A stretch of DNA of 64,000 nt from 21-14-0-10-47-8 sp966211795. Lineage in GTDB: Bacteria > Bdellovibrionota > Bdellovibrionia > Bdellovibrionales > Bdellovibrionaceae. Below are positions 50,128 through 59,392 of this stretch, piece by piece. Every line of letters starts with the position of its first letter. Within the stretch, counting starts at the first letter, position 1. The notes below the pieces were generated by a model. The model saw only the letters and a program-made list of their open reading frames with translations, made no database searches and was not told where the DNA came from. The stretch spans positions 150,343-214,342 of the forward strand of contig CBIHNW010000005.1 in NCBI GenBank assembly GCA_966211795.1, given 5' to 3'. Position numbers and translations under genes: made by a program.

Positions 50128-51333
50128 ATGCAAATTTCAATTCTATTACTTGGCATTCTGGTGGGCGCGATCTTAGCTGGCAGCGCGGTGTTTGTGTATT
50201 TTCGCTCGCGTCTTTTTGCGGCGAAAGAAGAGCTGATGGAAGCGGGTCAAGAACTTCACAATTCACAACTGCAAATTGCTTCTTTGGATGCCCAGAAAAA
50301 AGACTTCCAAGTTCTCAGTCAGCAGATGACTGAAAAGTTTGAGAATTTGGCCACCAAGATTTTCGAAGATAAATCGACTCGATTTGCTGATCACAATATG
50401 AAAAACCTTTCGACCTTGCTTGAGCCTTTCAAGGAACGTCTGAAAGATTTCGAAAAGAAAGTCGAAGAAACGTATTCCACCGAGCGAGCCGAACGCGGAA
50501 CCTTGCGGGGCGAGCTCAATAAAATGATGGAGCTCAACATCCGCATGTCATCCGAGGCCCAGAACCTGACCCGCGCGCTGAAGGGCGACAACAAAGTCAT
50601 GGGAAATTGGGGCGAGATGATTCTGGAAACGATTCTCGAACGCTCGGGCCTGCGAAAGGGTGACGAGTACATCATTCAGGGCATCGACATGGGCCTGCGC
50701 AATGACGAAGGCAAAGACATTCGTCCCGACGTCATCGTCAATCTGCCCGAGGGCAAACACATCATCGTCGATTCGAAAGTTTCTCTGAAAGATTATGACT
50801 CTTACATCTCGGCGGATCTTCCGGAGCACAAAGACATCCACGCGCGCGCGCACGTTGATTCACTGAAGCGCCACATCGATGGCTTATCCGAAAAAAAATA
50901 TCACACGGCCGACAAGCTGATCTCTCCGGAATTTGTCATCTTGTTCATGCCATTAGAGCCAGCTTTTGCTTTGGCATTCAAACAGCGCGCGGATCTGATG
51001 CAGTATGCGTGGGATAAAAATATCGCTCTGGTCTCTCCGACAACGCTGCTGACCACGCTGAAAACGGTTTCGACGATTTGGAAACAAGAACGCCAAGAAC
51101 GAAATGCCATGGAGATCGCCAAACGCGGCGGTGCTTTGTACGACAAATTCGCAAGCCTGGTCGCAGATCTTGATGATTTGGGAGCCAAAATTGGCGGCGT
51201 CCAAAAATCTCATTCGCAAGTGATGAGTAAAATCAGCGAAGGATCCGGCAACCTGCTTCGACAGGTTGAGATGTTGAAAGAACTTGGCGCGAAGGCCGAG
51301 AAAAAACTTCTGAACACCGGCAAAGACGTTTAG
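50128..51333 (+). CDS. rmuC: DNA recombination protein RmuC
   Basis: The 401-residue product has an N-terminal membrane anchor (ISILLLGILVGAILAGSAVF), a long coiled coil (about 35-145) and the RmuC nuclease-like core: GNWGEMILETILERSGLRKG, DIRPDVIVNLPEGKHIIVDS with KVSLKDYDSY, and ISPEFVILFMPLEPAFALAF. RmuC limits inversions and recombination at short repeats. The 111-base gap to menA holds both promoters. It is followed by about 280 bases without a gene. Confidence 0.94.
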   Translation: MQISILLLGILVGAILAGSAVFVYFRSRLFAAKEELMEAGQELHNSQLQIASLDAQKKDFQVLSQQMTEKFENLATKIFEDKSTRFADHNMKNLSTLLEPFKERLKDFEKKVEETYSTERAERGTLRGELNKMMELNIRMSSEAQNLTRALKGDNKVMGNWGEMILETILERSGLRKGDEYIIQGIDMGLRNDEGKDIRPDVIVNLPEGKHIIVDSKVSLKDYDSYISADLPEHKDIHARAHVDSLKRHIDGLSEKKYHTADKLISPEFVILFMPLEPAFALAFKQRADLMQYAWDKNIALVSPTTLLTTLKTVSTIWKQERQERNAMEIAKRGGALYDKFASLVADLDDLGAKIGGVQKSHSQVMSKISEGSGNLLRQVEMLKELGAKAEKKLLNTGKDV

Positions 51334-51610
51334 AACACTTCCATTTGGAACTGAATTTGATTTTGCAACTGGCAGGACGCTGCAGTCATTCGGACTGACT
51401 TCGACGTCCACCGCCGAAATTGCCACTCATGACTTTCGAGCACAGCATTGAAAGGTGCTCATCCACGATGTTGGCCGTCGGGACGGAGCGTTTTCTTGAT
51501 TCCAAGATAACATGTAATACCAACGGTCAAAATCGTGGATGGAGTGATTTCTCAAAGTTATGTTGAAAAGAAATTCATCTTCACAACAGCAACCAAATCT
51601 TAAATTGAGC

Positions 51611-52516
51611 TTAATAATGCCAAGGAAATTTCGAAAAATCCTTGTCCCGCTTTTCAACGAAGGAATTTCGGCCTTCGACCGCTTCCTCAGTTCCGTAAGC
51701 CAGCCGAGTGGCCTCGCCCGCGAATAGCTGCTGACCGACCAAACCATCGTCGATCATGTTGAAGCCGAACTTGAGCATGCGCATGGCCGTCGGTGATTTC
51801 GAATTCATTTCCTGCGCCCATTCCAGCGCAACCTTCTCGAGATCCTTGTGCGGAATGACCGCATTGACCATGCCCATGTCGAACGCCTCTTGTGCCGAAT
51901 AATTGCGGCCTAAAAAGAAAATTTCGCGAGCGCGTTTCTGACCCACCATGCGTGCCAAGTAAGCCGAGCCGTAACCGCTGTCAAAGCTCGCGACATCCGG
52001 ATCGGTTTGCTTGAAGATCGCGTGCTCGGCACTGGCCAGTGTCAGATCACAGACCACATGCAAAGAATGCCCACCACCCACGGACCAACCGGGAACGACG
52101 GCGACCACGATCTTGGGCATGAAGCGAATCAGGCGCTGAACTTCGAGAATGTGCAAACGACCCAGGCGGGCTTGATCAATTTTTCCGTTTGCTTCTTTAT
52201 CTTCGTATTTGTATCCGTCCTTGCCACGAATGCGCTGATCTCCACCCGAACAGAAGGCCCAACCACCATCTTTCGGTGAGGGACCATTGCCGGTCAGCAA
52301 GACCACGCCAACATCGGCGCTGACCCTGGCGTGCTCAAGCGCCGTGTACAATTCATCGACCGTTTGCGGACGGAAAGCATTGCGGACTTCGGGGCGATTG
52401 AAAGCAATCCGCACGGTGCCCTGATGTTTGGCGCGGTGGTAAGTGATGTCCTTGAAATTAAATCCAGGAACTTCGGTCCACCACTCGGGATTGAAAATAT
52501 CAGAAACGGCTTTCAT
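51611..52516 (-). CDS. menB: 1,4-dihydroxy-2-naphthoyl-CoA synthase
   Basis: MenB closes the second ring of the naphthoquinone from o-succinylbenzoyl-CoA. The 301-residue crotonase-superfamily product has AFNRPEVRNAFRPQTVDELY, the oxyanion-hole block WAFCSGGDQRIRGKDGY, the substrate loop VVPGWSVGGGHSLHVVCDLT and SFDSGYGSAYLARMVGQ, all MenB-typical. The start is an ATG at 52516. It is separated from the menA unit by rmuC on the other strand. The PPC-domain gene lies just upstream. Confidence 0.96.
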   Translation of the reverse strand: MKAVSDIFNPEWWTEVPGFNFKDITYHRAKHQGTVRIAFNRPEVRNAFRPQTVDELYTALEHARVSADVGVVLLTGNGPSPKDGGWAFCSGGDQRIRGKDGYKYEDKEANGKIDQARLGRLHILEVQRLIRFMPKIVVAVVPGWSVGGGHSLHVVCDLTLASAEHAIFKQTDPDVASFDSGYGSAYLARMVGQKRAREIFFLGRNYSAQEAFDMGMVNAVIPHKDLEKVALEWAQEMNSKSPTAMRMLKFGFNMIDDGLVGQQLFAGEATRLAYGTEEAVEGRNSFVEKRDKDFSKFPWHY

Positions 52517-52529
52517 GGCACTCCCCTTT

Positions 52530-52943
52530 TTATGATCGGGGTCTTACCACAAGTTCCAGGTATCCAGAAGTGGGATCTTGCTCACGGGCGAACTCGAGAT
52601 CCTTCTGCTCCAAAAGCACGACTTCGCACGTCGTGTAAATGAGATTGCCGTCAACCAGGTGCCCACCGATGGTTTTTCCTTCGGCGTCCGCGGCTGACAG
52701 ATGCACGTGCATTCCGGATTCCCACAAGGTGCCGGTGACCGAGACGATTTCAAAAAAGCCGTCAAAAGTTTTGATGTCTTTGCCATTGGCCAAGCGAAGC
52801 TTGAGCTGACGAAGGCTACCAACACCGCTGACAATGGCGGCCGCCTTCAGTTGATGGTCGCGCGCAAATTTCTGCAGCTCTTGCTTGAGATCCTGACCTG
52901 GCTTCAGCCGAAAGCTAAATGAGGCGAACGAGTTGGATTTCAT
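52530..52943 (-). CDS. PPC/DUF296-domain protein
   Basis: The 137-residue product is a lone PPC (DUF296) domain. FRLKPGQDLKQELQKFARDH is the first helix, then AAAIVSGVGSLRQLKLRLAN, and the conserved histidine block SGMHVHLSAADAEGKTIGGH. Related bacterial proteins are called PD1-like DNA-binding proteins, but the role is unclear and metal binding by the His pairs is likely. It is 13 bases upstream of menB on the same strand, so it may be in the same transcript. Confidence 0.85.
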   Translation of the reverse strand: MKSNSFASFSFRLKPGQDLKQELQKFARDHQLKAAAIVSGVGSLRQLKLRLANGKDIKTFDGFFEIVSVTGTLWESGMHVHLSAADAEGKTIGGHLVDGNLIYTTCEVVLLEQKDLEFAREQDPTSGYLELVVRPRS

Positions 52944-53006
52944 GAATGATCTCCCAAAAACCGCACCTTAACTGCACAGGCGGCCCCAGGGCAAGTCAGC
53001 GCCTTC

Positions 53007-53381
53007 TTATTTCTTGCGCACCGGACAGAATCCAGGTTTCGGGCCGATGTCCGGGAATTGCCGACAGACGCCGGGTCGTTTTTCGTAAACCGTGCAAAGC
53101 CTGGTTTGAGGATGCAGGTAATAGCAGTCGTCGTTGGATCTTTGGGTCAGCATAAAATTTCCGGTGCCGTCCCGGTAGGAGCTGAGGATGCCTTCTTTGA
53201 TCAAACGCTTGGCCACCTTTTTGGGACTGGCGGCAAGCTCGTCTTCATCGGCAACTCCGAGACGGACCAGATCTTCCGCTTTGATCTCGACAGGCATCGT
53301 GCAACAGCTGCCGTGGCAACCGTTGCAGAGACCGTCGCGATATTTCAACCATGTCCAAGGTTTGTCTTTATCCGTTTTCAT
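53007..53381 (-). CDS. YkgJ-family cysteine cluster protein
   Basis: The 124-residue product shows GLCNGCHGSCCTMPVEIKAE, then RLCTVYEKRPGVCRQFPDIG and a final GFCPVRKK, the YkgJ-type pattern with about ten cysteines that should bind a metal or cluster. It is the second protein of this family in the window (the other is at 43887). Its ATG overlaps the upstream membrane-protein stop (ATGA at 53378-53381). Confidence 0.85.
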   Translation of the reverse strand: MKTDKDKPWTWLKYRDGLCNGCHGSCCTMPVEIKAEDLVRLGVADEDELAASPKKVAKRLIKEGILSSYRDGTGNFMLTQRSNDDCYYLHPQTRLCTVYEKRPGVCRQFPDIGPKPGFCPVRKK

Positions 53382-53815
53382 CCGCCGAGACTTTCAAATT
53401 CCTTCAAGAGACCTTCTACTTCAGATGGCGCAAGATTTGAATTTTGAACTAGCACCGAGGAAAAAATTCTTTGCTCCAACCGGGACTTGGCCCATTTCGT
53501 GGTCGAAATACAGTAAAGTCCAAACAGGACAAGCCCCAGCCAGCTCAAAAAGATCAACAAAGTTCCAAACAAGAACGCCGACCGAGTGGCTCTCGCATGA
53601 TCCCTCTTCTGCACCTCTTCCTGTGTTTTGCCACTTTCAATCGAGACCACTCGACCTTGCTCCAGGGACCAGTAACGAGCCACTTTTGAAAGATTATGAT
53701 TCAGACAAAGGAACTCGGGTTTTTGAAACCCGCGATGGACCCAGTAAAGATTCAAGTTCACCACCAAAAAAGTGATGATGGCTCCGACCAATCCGACTGC
53801 TGCGATCTCTGGCAT
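53378..53815 (-). CDS. membrane protein with two transmembrane segments
   Basis: The 145-residue product has one membrane segment at the N-terminus (AVGLVGAIITFLVVNLNLYW) and another near 85-110 (RSAFLFGTLLIFLSWLGLVL), and a soluble C-terminal tail. No family is recognised. I used ATG 53815; a TTG 12 codons upstream is the other option. It is translationally coupled to the YkgJ-type gene by ATGA. Confidence 0.5.
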   Translation of the reverse strand: MPEIAAVGLVGAIITFLVVNLNLYWVHRGFQKPEFLCLNHNLSKVARYWSLEQGRVVSIESGKTQEEVQKRDHARATRSAFLFGTLLIFLSWLGLVLFGLYCISTTKWAKSRLEQRIFSSVLVQNSNLAPSEVEGLLKEFESLGG

Positions 53816-53929
53816 AGGGGCTAGACTAAGGCCAAGAGCTGAGAAAAACAAATCTCTTTGATGACCTTCGACCTTCGTCCGCGATAATATTCATAGCTGA
53901 ATCTGCATCAATACCAAGGATGGTCGAGC

Positions 53930-54901
53930 ATGGATTTAGACGACAATAATTTGCCAGAGCATGAAAAGCTTTTCGATGAAATCTGCGGAAAGTTACAAGA
54001 ACTCAGTTTAAAAAAACAAGAAATCTTCCAGGAGGCGGCTCTCGTTTCCATGGGTGATGGATCGCAAGTTCAACGAGCAGACAACTTCTCCGAAAGGCTA
54101 GATAAAATGCAAACGCATCTTCGTAAATCGCAAGAGGAACTTAAATCCGCTCAGCAAGAGATTCACGACAAAATCAAATCTCTGGACACATTGAACTTCG
54201 CCAGCAACGACCTCAGTCGAGAAGTGAAGCGCCTGTCCGAGCAACTGGACCAAGAGCGAATCAACAATTCAAAGCTCAGCACCGATCTCGCAAAATCTCT
54301 GGAAATGAATCTGCGCTTGCAATTCGAAATCGAAGAGATCCGCTCGAAGGCTAACCAGCACCTGACCGAAGAAAAAAAGCACAACCAATTTCTGCAAGAC
54401 CGCGTGAAATCACTGTCGCACGAACTGGATCTGTCGCAAGCCTTGGCCAACGAGACCCGTTTGGAGCTGGCGAAAGCCAAAGAGAAATTCCAATTGGAAA
54501 ATCAGGCTTGGGGCAACGAGCGCCGCAATCTGCAATCCGAGATCGACGATAAAAACGCGAACATCGAAGAGAAGAAAAATCAGATCCAAACTTTCCGCGA
54601 CGAGATCAATTCTAAGGTTGAAGAGCTGCAGAAATCCGCCGAAGCTTTGCGCGAATACGATGCGCACACTCAGCAACAGCACGAGATGATGAAAACGCTT
54701 TCCGACGTCGCCGAAAAAAAGATGATCGAGCTGAAGCTGGCTTTAGATAAGCGCACGATCGAATCACAGGATTACTACAGTCACTTGCAACAAGCGATGA
54801 CCCAGATCCACGTCCTGCGCCAAGAAAATGGGGCGCTGAAGGATTACATCGCCAAGCTGACGGCCCTGCATCAGCAGCGTGCCCCCGAAGTCCGCGCCTA
54901 A
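53930..54901 (+). CDS. long coiled-coil protein
   Basis: The 323-residue product is almost entirely coiled coil from residue 55 to 310, with heptads such as HLRKSQEELKSAQQEIHDKI and SEQLDQERINNSKLSTDLAK. There is no signal peptide and no membrane segment, so it is cytoplasmic. Such proteins often scaffold cell poles or cytoskeletal assemblies, but no function can be named. A strong terminator follows at 54935. It is divergent from the two-gene unit ending at 53378. Confidence 0.7.
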   Translation: MDLDDNNLPEHEKLFDEICGKLQELSLKKQEIFQEAALVSMGDGSQVQRADNFSERLDKMQTHLRKSQEELKSAQQEIHDKIKSLDTLNFASNDLSREVKRLSEQLDQERINNSKLSTDLAKSLEMNLRLQFEIEEIRSKANQHLTEEKKHNQFLQDRVKSLSHELDLSQALANETRLELAKAKEKFQLENQAWGNERRNLQSEIDDKNANIEEKKNQIQTFRDEINSKVEELQKSAEALREYDAHTQQQHEMMKTLSDVAEKKMIELKLALDKRTIESQDYYSHLQQAMTQIHVLRQENGALKDYIAKLTALHQQRAPEVRA

Positions 54902-54934
54902 TTTCGAATTCTGTTTTTAAAAATGAGTTTTTCA

Positions 54935-54987
54935 AAACCCCTTCTGAATCGTCGAATCGACAACCTTCAGAGGGGGTTTGTCTTTTT
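54935..54987 (+). terminator. intrinsic terminator after the coiled-coil gene
   Basis: AAACCCCTTCTGAA at 54935-54948 pairs with TTCAGAGGGGGTTT at 54966-54979 (14-base stem with one G-T), followed by GTCTTTTT. It is about 34 bases after the stop codon and lies between this gene and the convergent RlmI-like gene. Confidence 0.9.
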
Positions 54988-55016
54988 GGAAGCAAGGTCT
55001 TCCCAGGCAAAGCCGT

Positions 55017-56306
55017 TTACAAAACGTGATGCACGAACATCTTGAGATAGAAACCTTCCGAGAAGGCCAACAGCACCGGATGATCCGGCGAATGGCCTCC
55101 GTGCAGGATGCAGCGGCCTTCGTTTTCACCCCGGCGCAAAGCTTTCTGCAAGGTCTCCTTCATCTCGGCTTCTTCAAATAAACCCGAGCAAGAGCAAGAA
55201 ACAACAAGCCCACCTTTTTTCACCAGCTTGAAAGCCGAAGTGTTCAGCTTGAGATAAGCATGACGTCCTGTCGGCACGTCTTTCTTCGCCTTGATAAAGG
55301 CCGGTGGGTCCGCGATGACGATATCAAAGTAGCGATCCGGAAAGCTGCCAAGGTCCTTCAACACATCCAGCTCGCGAATGTTCACGACGGCACCCTGGCG
55401 TTCGATATTGTGTTTCGCGAATTGCAGCGCTTTGGCCGACACGTCGACCGCGGAAACTTCGACATTCAAGCCACGCACCTTCAATGTGCGGGTGATCTGT
55501 GTCGACCACTGACCGACGTAGCAGCAAAGATCCAAGACCTTCACCGTGTCGGTACTGAATTGCATTTTTTCAAGCTGATTGCAGAGCAAAGAAATATTGT
55601 AAGCCTGATCCAGGAAAAAGCCTGTCTTTTGTCCCTCGATCAAATCCGTCGACATCAAAACGCGATTGTTGATTTCGATATCGATGTTGGTGAGATCCAG
55701 ACCCGCGACCTCTTTGATGACCTGAGCGTCCTGGGGCTCCATGCCTTCCAAGCGACGGATTTGAACGTCGTTGCGAAGCACGACCGCCGTGTCTTCCCAA
55801 CCAAAACCGCAGATCTCGCGCTCTTTCACGGTTTGAATCAACTCTTCAAAGAACGCCGGCGGATTGGTGATGGCCGCCGAAATTCCGGCCGTTAAAATTT
55901 GCACGGCTAAAACCTGCGCGGTCTTTCCGTTTTGATGAACCAAGTAACGATCGATCACAAGCCCCGGGATGTAATCTCCTTCGCCGTAGCAAAGACGAAA
56001 GCTCGCTTCAAAACCCAAAGATTTTCGTTGCCACCATGTTTTGGTCAGTTTGCCGATGAGATATTCAGTTGACGTCGTGTCTTGTTCACGTGAATCAAAA
56101 CTGAGTGCGCGGAATGCGATCAACGAATGCGGATTGCCGTAACCGCTGGCCAGAAAGCTTCCCTTTTCATCCAACAAAACGACGGGTGCCCCGGCCGGAT
56201 GTCCTTTGGGACTGGCCGATAATTCGTTCGAGAAAATCCACGGGTGACCACCACGAATTCGACGATCGGCGCCCCGGCGCAGACGCCACACTGTTGGCTG
56301 TTCCAT
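55017..56306 (-). CDS. RlmI-like rRNA large-subunit methyltransferase
   Basis: The 429-residue product has an N-terminal PUA-type domain (RIRGGHPWIFSNELSASPKG) and a C-terminal class I methyltransferase domain: GQKTGFFLDQAYN, motif I VKVLDLCCYVGQWSTQ, and motif IV FDIVIADPPAFIKAKKD, plus the SCSCSG motif. This order is that of RlmI, the 23S m5C1962 methyltransferase, though a few family members modify other sites. It is larger than E. coli RlmI (396). It ends convergently with the coiled-coil gene terminator. Confidence 0.88.
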   Translation of the reverse strand: MEQPTVWRLRRGADRRIRGGHPWIFSNELSASPKGHPAGAPVVLLDEKGSFLASGYGNPHSLIAFRALSFDSREQDTTSTEYLIGKLTKTWWQRKSLGFEASFRLCYGEGDYIPGLVIDRYLVHQNGKTAQVLAVQILTAGISAAITNPPAFFEELIQTVKEREICGFGWEDTAVVLRNDVQIRRLEGMEPQDAQVIKEVAGLDLTNIDIEINNRVLMSTDLIEGQKTGFFLDQAYNISLLCNQLEKMQFSTDTVKVLDLCCYVGQWSTQITRTLKVRGLNVEVSAVDVSAKALQFAKHNIERQGAVVNIRELDVLKDLGSFPDRYFDIVIADPPAFIKAKKDVPTGRHAYLKLNTSAFKLVKKGGLVVSCSCSGLFEEAEMKETLQKALRRGENEGRCILHGGHSPDHPVLLAFSEGFYLKMFVHHVL

Positions 56307-56439
56307 TGTTCAGACCTCTTTCAGAGATTTAGCATGCAGAAGAGGTGATGATTTCTCATAAAATTCGCGGACTTGACAACCAGTTCTAAGCTCACGGCTG
56401 AATGATGAAGGCTTTTCATGGATCAAAGCACCGGACTGT

Positions 56440-57519
56440 CTATTTCTCGTTCACTTTGACCGCGAAGAGCAGAAACTGGGTCCGCTGTTCGCTCATAAAG
56501 TTGTCATCGCTGACCACAATCAGGCTGCGACGTCCATCTGGCAGAGTGGGTCCCCAAGTCATGCCTTCATAGTTTTCATTGTGGCCAATTTTGGCCTCGA
56601 GACTGGAAAAATCTAAGACCATCTTTTTGTTCAAAACACCATCGGGACCGGGTTGCTTGAGATCGGTTTGGAACATTTGAATCTGCAGTTTCGCCCCGTC
56701 TGAAGAAATGTCCAAAAGTCTTTCCAAAACCAAGAGCTCGTGATCGTTCAAATAGACGATTTCGGAGACCCCTTTTTGAAACTCGATCAGGGACTTGGGA
56801 TTGGCTTTTCCCTGGGGCATTGGGTAGCGGTACTCTTTCCCAGGTTTCAGCACCCAGGCTTCGGGCATTTCGTATTGAATGAAACGCACTTGGTCCTTCG
56901 GATCCTGAAGCAAGGCGGCCTCGGTGGCCATGATCCACTCTTTGCCATTTGGATTCATGGCTAAGCCTTCGAAGGCCAAATTGTTCTGCACTCCTTTTTT
57001 CTGCTCGCCACTGGGCTCGGGCAAAAAATCTTTTGGCACATCAAATTCGCGCATGATCGTGCCTGCGGCATTGACCGAAAAAAGCTGCGGATTGACCCGG
57101 GGTTTTTTGTTCATATCCCCTTCGTTCGTCAGCAGAAAATCTCCCCAAGGAGTCATCGAAATTGCTTCCATATCCAAGACGCGCGAAAACAGTTTCGAAG
57201 GCGAAGCCGTGGTCTTGTGCGAAAGCTCGCTTTCATTCACGGTCAAGAAAATCACCTTTTGCGGTTCAACCTTAAAATCTTTGGGCGAGATCTGGATTTT
57301 GAATTCGTAAATGCGAGGCTCATTCACAAAACCGCGATCGTCCGATACGGCAAAAAGCTTTTGCGTGTTCGGATCAAAATAAAGACCAGACAAACCACCG
57401 ATCTTTGTTTTCTGAAACGCCATTTTGTTCGGCAAAACCACTTGATTGAGGTATTCAATTTCAAGCGCCAGGGCCTGAAAAGAAGATACCAGCAGAGTGA
57501 AAATCAAGGCTGCTTTCAT
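56440..57519 (-). CDS. exported phytase-esterase-like protein
   Basis: The 359-residue product has a signal peptide (MKAALIFTLLVSSFQALA). The mature sequence has repeating blades as in beta-propellers: GLSGLYFDPNTQKLFAVSDD, LDMEAISMTPWGDFLLTNEG, and the end NYEGMTWGPTLPDGRRSLIV. This matches the esterase-like domain of phytase (PF13449-type) in layout, in which the SDDxG and EGMT segments line the active site. The substrate is unknown; a phosphoester hydrolase in the periplasm is likely. The ATG overlaps the folD stop (ATGA). Confidence 0.75.
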   Translation of the reverse strand: MKAALIFTLLVSSFQALALEIEYLNQVVLPNKMAFQKTKIGGLSGLYFDPNTQKLFAVSDDRGFVNEPRIYEFKIQISPKDFKVEPQKVIFLTVNESELSHKTTASPSKLFSRVLDMEAISMTPWGDFLLTNEGDMNKKPRVNPQLFSVNAAGTIMREFDVPKDFLPEPSGEQKKGVQNNLAFEGLAMNPNGKEWIMATEAALLQDPKDQVRFIQYEMPEAWVLKPGKEYRYPMPQGKANPKSLIEFQKGVSEIVYLNDHELLVLERLLDISSDGAKLQIQMFQTDLKQPGPDGVLNKKMVLDFSSLEAKIGHNENYEGMTWGPTLPDGRRSLIVVSDDNFMSEQRTQFLLFAVKVNEK

Positions 57520-58370
57520 AACTTCAATCGTTTTTCTGCTAAGGTGACGGTGTTCTCAAGCAAGGTGGTGATGGTCATCGGGCCGACTCCGCCCGGAACC
57601 GGGGTCGCTGCGCGAACCCAACCATCCAATTCGGACACGCGCACGTCACCGGTCACGCCATTGCCTTCGCCACTGCCATGCATGCCGACGTCGATGACCA
57701 CGGCACCTTGTTTGAAATCTTCGCGACCCAACATGTGTCGTTTGCCGGCGGCAACGACAACCAATTCCGCCTGCCGAGTGTAGCTGGTCAGATCCTTGGT
57801 TTTAGAATGACAAAGAGTCACGGTCGCATCGGCCGTCGTCAGGAGATGCGCCATCGGTTTGCCGACGATGTTGGAACGACCCACGACCACGCACTTCATC
57901 CCGGCCGGATTGATATGGTAATGCTCGAGAATCGACATCACTCCGCTCGGAGTGCACGGCGCCACGAAGGGCTTGCCACCCCAGAGATGCCCCAGCGATT
58001 GAAACGTAAATCCGTCGGCATCTTTTTCCGGAGATAGGATTTCCAGAATCGGCTCTTCTTTCAAACCTTTCGGCAGCGGCAACTGAACCAAAATGCCATC
58101 GACATCGTTGTCTTGGTTCAATTTCCGGATCGTGTCTTCTAACGCCTGCTGGGACAGGGTTTCCGGCAGCTCGATCTTGGTGGATTGCATGCCGACGCTT
58201 TCGCAGGCCTTAACCTTGTTGCGGACGTAGACCTGGCTGGCCACGTTTTGCCCAACCAAGACCACCACCAGGTGCGGAGCCCGCCCCGTTTTTTGTTTGA
58301 AAGCTTCAATTCGAGGCCGAAGAGCCTCACGGCGCGCCTGAGAAACAATTTTTCCATCGAGTCGAATCAT
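57516..58370 (-). CDS. folD: methylenetetrahydrofolate dehydrogenase/cyclohydrolase
   Basis: FolD interconverts 5,10-methylene-, methenyl- and 10-formyl-tetrahydrofolate. The 284-residue product has the catalytic YVRNKVKACESVGMQ (Tyr, Lys), the QLPLPKGL substrate loop, DADGFTFQSLGHLWGG, and the NADP site VVVGRSNIVGKPMAHLLT, with TPVPGGVGPMTITTLLENTV at the end. Length matches E. coli FolD (288). I used ATG 58370, with AAGAGC before it; the long frame to 58475 has no start signal. Confidence 0.95.
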   Translation of the reverse strand: MIRLDGKIVSQARREALRPRIEAFKQKTGRAPHLVVVLVGQNVASQVYVRNKVKACESVGMQSTKIELPETLSQQALEDTIRKLNQDNDVDGILVQLPLPKGLKEEPILEILSPEKDADGFTFQSLGHLWGGKPFVAPCTPSGVMSILEHYHINPAGMKCVVVGRSNIVGKPMAHLLTTADATVTLCHSKTKDLTSYTRQAELVVVAAGKRHMLGREDFKQGAVVIDVGMHGSGEGNGVTGDVRVSELDGWVRAATPVPGGVGPMTITTLLENTVTLAEKRLKL

Positions 58371-58511
58371 ATGCTCTTGATGGTCCCAAATTTCAGGGCA
58401 GATTTCACCGATTAAGTTCAAATGATACAGCCGGCGAAGCTTGACCCCTTGGCTTGCATGCATTAAGTTCCGCAAGAGTAAGCGCTCGAATTTCCTTCAA
58501 AAGGGGGCAAC

Positions 58512-58985
58512 ATGTCAGAAAAAGTGAAACTTTCAAAAGACGGCAGTTCCATCGATTTCGTTCAATCTGACAATCTTCCCACGTCCCTGAAAAAATTCCG
58601 TCAAAGCCCTGAAATCGAAGGATTTTATCGTTTTATCTTTGAAAACGACCTGCAAAAAGAAGCTTACGAAATCTTAGATCGCATTATTGTTGATCGAAAA
58701 GCGAAAAAGGCCGCAGAAAAAGCAGCCAACAAAGCCAAAGAAAAGGAAGCGGCCAAAGCAGCAAAAGCGGCTGCTGCCGAAGTGAAAGCAGCGGAAACAA
58801 AAAAGATCGTGGCTAAACCTGCACCAGCTCCGGTGAAAGCAGCCGCACCAGCCAAGCCAGCGGCTAAAGTAGCTGCTCCAGCGAAAAAACCGGCTCCAGT
58901 TGTTTTGAAGAAAGCGGCGACTCCAGCAAAGGCTGCGCCCAAAGCAAAAGCAGCCGCCCCTGCTAAAAAAGCAAAGAAGAAGTAA
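58512..58985 (+). CDS. Lys/Ala-rich histone H1-like basic protein
   Basis: The 157-residue product has an ordered, charged N-terminal part (about residues 1-60, PTSLKKFRQSPEIEGFYRFI) and a C-terminal 95 residues made almost only of Lys, Ala, Pro and Val, for example KAANKAKEKEAAKAAKAAAA and PAKKPAPVVLKKAATPAKAA. This is the composition of bacterial H1-like DNA-binding tails, so nucleoid binding is likely. The N-terminal segment does not match a family I know. A promoter must lie in the 141-base gap to folD. Confidence 0.7.
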   Translation: MSEKVKLSKDGSSIDFVQSDNLPTSLKKFRQSPEIEGFYRFIFENDLQKEAYEILDRIIVDRKAKKAAEKAANKAKEKEAAKAAKAAAAEVKAAETKKIVAKPAPAPVKAAAPAKPAAKVAAPAKKPAPVVLKKAATPAKAAPKAKAAAPAKKAKKK

Positions 58986-59092
58986 GAACCTCCCCTTTTT
59001 CGGATTTGATCCGCCTCCCGGATTTAAATTCTAATTTATTTTGATCTGGGACCTTCAGAACCATTGCACAAGTGGTTTCTCAGGAGGTCCTT

Positions 59093-59392
59093 ATGAAAAT
59101 CATTTCCAGTTCCATTCGCAATCAACGCGGTCAAACATTGATCGAGTATCTTATCATTGTCGCCCTGGTCGGTATCGGCTCGATCGGCCTGGTCAAAGCT
59201 GTCAGCAAGCAAGTGAATGCCAAATTTTCCCATGTCCTGAAAAGCCTGGATGGGAAAGTGACCGGCTCGATCACCAACGCAAACGTCTCGACCGCATCCT
59301 ACAAAAACATGGACATGTCGAACTTTCAGTCCGCCGCCTTAGACAAAGATAATAAAAATCGCGCCGATAAAAATGAAACTCACGACGACTGA
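59093..59392 (+). CDS. Flp-type pilin or pseudopilin
   Basis: The 99-residue product begins MKIISSSIRNQRGQTLIEYL, in which GQTLIEYLIIVALVGIG is the class IVb pilin signature: a short charged leader with Gly, then a hydrophobic helix with Glu5. The leader is cleaved by a prepilin peptidase, and the subunits make Tad/Flp pili. AGGAGG lies five bases before the ATG. The C-terminal part is polar and Asn/Lys/Asp-rich. It is the first of five adjacent genes for pilus-like proteins, some overlapping. Confidence 0.8.
   Translation: MKIISSSIRNQRGQTLIEYLIIVALVGIGSIGLVKAVSKQVNAKFSHVLKSLDGKVTGSITNANVSTASYKNMDMSNFQSAALDKDNKNRADKNETHDD

Noticed and set aside
49139..50266. Longer menA with about 83 extra N-terminal residues
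   Set aside because: The extension overlaps rmuC, is polar and unlike MenA; the ATG at 50017 begins the usual MenA sequence.
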